From: Oasisia sp. SBJ-2009
Taxonomy: Eukaryota > Annelida > Polychaeta > Sabellida > Siboglinidae
DNA length: 64,000 bases
Assembly (NCBI GenBank): GCA_964017155.1
Contig: OZ024856.1
Span: 8,631,811-8,695,810, forward strand
Reading direction: 5' to 3'
Shown here: positions 62,427-64,000 of the stretch, piece after piece
Numbering within the stretch: the stretch's first letter is position 1
Layout of the letters: every line of letters begins with the position of its first letter
Made by a program: the position numbers and the translations under genes
The notes under the pieces: generated by a model
What the model was told of the DNA's origin: nothing
Databases searched by the model: none
What the model saw: only the letters and a program-made list of their open reading frames with translations

Positions 62427-63973
62427 GAAATTGCGATAAACACCCCAAAGTGCGCTTGCCCCAATATAAGGGTATTTTCTCTTCTGAAAAATACAACGTA
62501 CAAATACAGTTCGTTAGTTTTATGGATCGTCATCGGTTCCCGAACTAGAAATCGACTACAACTTGTCGAGCTTCCAAAATGGTGCCTATATTTCGGAAAT
62601 TACGCTAATCACCCTCAAAGTGCGCTTACGCCAATGCAAAGTTATTTTTACATCTGAAACCTACAATGTACCACTAATCTTCGTGACAAGTGTGGATTCG
62701 CATGATTCCCAGAACGAAGAGTCAAGTACAAGTGGGCGTGCTTCGATACTCGTACCTATTTTTTCGGAAATTACTGTAAATTCGCTTAAATGCGTTCGCG
62801 CCAAAATAACGGTATTGTCTCATCGGAAAACTACAACGTAGTACCACTATAATTAGATACTTTTTTTTTGGATTTGCGTAGGCCAGACAACAAGGAATAA
62901 AGTACAAGTGGTTGAATTTCGATACTAATAGATAGTGGCTTTGGAAATTGCGAGAAACACCCCAAAATGCGCTTACGCCAATATAAGGGTATTTTCTCTT
63001 CTGAAAAATACAACGTACCAATACAGTTCGTTAGTTTTATGGATCGTCATCGGTTCCTGGACTAGAAATCAATTACAACTTGTCGAGCTTCCAAAATGGT
63101 GCCTATATTTCGGAAATTACGCTAATCACCCTCAAAGTTCGCTTACGCCAATGCAAAGTAATTTTCACATCTGAAACCTACAATGTACCACTACTATTCG
63201 TGACATTTGTGGATTCGCATGGTTCCCAGGGCGAAGAGTCAAGAACAAGTGGTCCTGCTTCGATACGCGTACCTATTTTTTCGGAAATTACGTTAAACTC
63301 CCTTAAATGCGTTCGCGCCAAATTAACTGTATTATCTCATCGGAAAACTACATCGTAGTACGACTATAATAAGATACTTTTTTTGGATTTGTATAGTCCA
63401 GACAACGAGGAATAAAGTGCATGGGGTTGAATTTCGATACTAATAGATAGTGATTTTCGAAATTTCGATAAACACCCCAAAGTGCGCTTACGCCAGTATC
63501 AAGGTATTTTCTCTTCTGAAAAATACAACGTACCAATACAGTTCGTTAGTTTTATGGATCGTCATCGGTTCCTGGACTAGAAATCAATTACAACTTGTCG
63601 AGCTTCCAAAATGGTGCCTATATTTCGGAAATTACGCTAATCACCCTCAAAGTTCGCTTACGCCAATGCAAAGTTATTTTCACATCTGAAACCTACAATG
63701 TACCACTACTATTCGTGACATTTGTGGATTCGCATGGTTCCCAGGGCGAAGAGTCAAGTACAAGTGGTCCTGCTTCGATACGCGTACCTATTTTTTCGGA
63801 AATTACGTTAAACTCCCTTAAATGCGTTCGCGCCAAATTAACGGTATTATCTCATCGGAAAACTACATCGTAGTACGACTATAATAAAATACTTTTTTTG
63901 GATTTGTTTAGTCCAGACAACGAGGAATAAAGTACACGGGGTTGAATTTCGATACTAATGGATGGTGATTTTC
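62427..63973 (+). repeat. Units 122-124: a2R-a3P-a1P matching 41.8-43.3 kb
   Basis: Unit starts are 62427, 62944 and 63459. This repeats units 82-84 (offset 20,617 bp) including GATTTGCGTAGGCC and GCCAGTATCAAGG. The first difference at the right is ACTAATGGATGG near 63955 against ACTAATAGATGG near 43338. Confidence 0.87.
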
Positions 63974-64000
63974 GAAATTGCGATAAACACCCCAAAGTGC
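63974..64000 (+). repeat. Partial monomer at the right end (a2 start)
   Basis: The window ends 27 bp into unit 125, which opens GAAATTGCGATAAACACCCC after a GTACACGGGG linker. The array continues to the right. Confidence 0.95.

Larger units (their letters stand above)
1..64000 (+). repeat. Satellite DNA array, ~515-bp monomer, higher-order organised
   Basis: The window is filled by 124 head-to-tail copies of a ~515-bp monomer, each marked by the anchor TTGTCGAGC (or a one-base variant). The first anchor is at 177 and the last at 63595. Spacing between anchors is 514-518 bp throughout, with one exception of 505 bp caused by an 11-bp deletion. No copy is inverted and nothing is inserted between copies. 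Neighbouring copies differ at a few percent of positions or less within a class, so the array is strongly homogenised. Composition looks moderately AT-rich. Such organisation is typical of eukaryotic centromeric or pericentromeric satellites; that location is inferred. The family is not one I recognise, and there is no resemblance to primate alpha satellite beyond the similar base-unit length. Confidence 0.99.

Noticed and set aside
1..64000. CRISPR array
   Set aside because: Units of ~515 bp with near-identical sequence throughout have no short repeat / unique spacer alternation.
1..64000. Primate alpha satellite (171-bp monomer)
   Set aside because: The subunit length is similar, but I see no resemblance to the alpha-satellite consensus. 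The length match alone is not evidence.
1..64000. CENP-B box
   Set aside because: By eye, no 17-bp site keeps the essential TTCG....A..CGGG pattern on either strand. TTTCGGAAATTACG and TTCCCGAACTAG are only superficial matches.
1..64000. Ribosomal DNA intergenic spacer subrepeats
   Set aside because: No rRNA gene sequence, promoter or terminator is visible anywhere, and the array is far longer than usual spacer subrepeat tracts.
1..64000. Tandemly repeated coding gene with long protein repeats
   Set aside because: Monomer lengths of 515-517 bp are mostly not multiples of three, and all frames contain stops within each monomer, so no continuous reading frame can run through the array.

Overview
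The whole window is one uninterrupted satellite DNA array. I see no protein-coding gene, RNA gene, mobile element or unique sequence in its 64,000 bases. It contains 124 anchored copies, plus a partial copy at each end, of a monomer of about 515-517 bp. All copies run head to tail in the same orientation. The array enters and leaves the window in mid-repeat, so it extends beyond both ends.

The repeat is hierarchical. Each 515-bp monomer is a trimer of three diverged ~170-bp subunits: A, about 169 bp; B, about 171 bp; C, about 175 bp. Each subunit opens with a GAAATT.CG motif. Monomers come in classes set by the C subunit (class P or R) and the A subunit (a1, a2 or a3). The commonest arrangement alternates a3-P with a2-R, giving a ~1,032-bp dimer, which is a hexamer of the ~172-bp ancestral unit. 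Higher levels are 4-monomer blocks of ~2,061-2,063 bp and a 12-monomer block of 6,183 bp that is tandemly duplicated almost without change at 46.5-58.8 kb.

Layout: 1-1.6 kb, three atypical monomers rich in private variants; 1.6-9.3 kb, very regular a3P/a2R dimers; 9.3-18.6 kb, irregular orders with chimeric junctions and a displaced duplication (10.85 and 14.46 kb); 18.6-21.2 kb, five a3 monomers with R-type ends and no P/R alternation; 21.2-25.3 kb, a duplicated tetramer; 25.3-46.5 kb, a mosaic of shuffled blocks repeated at 7-, 13-, 15- and 16-monomer offsets; 46.5-58.8 kb, the duplicated 12-mer; 58.8-64 kb, a mosaic of pieces matching 28.7-30.4 kb and 41.8-43.3 kb.

Megabase-type satellite organisation with a ~172-bp base unit and higher-order repeats suggests a eukaryotic (peri)centromeric or other heterochromatic block. 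I do not recognise the family and cannot name the organism. Centromere identity is an inference from length and organisation, not something the sequence proves. The many short open frames recur because the repeat recurs. They are not annotated as genes.
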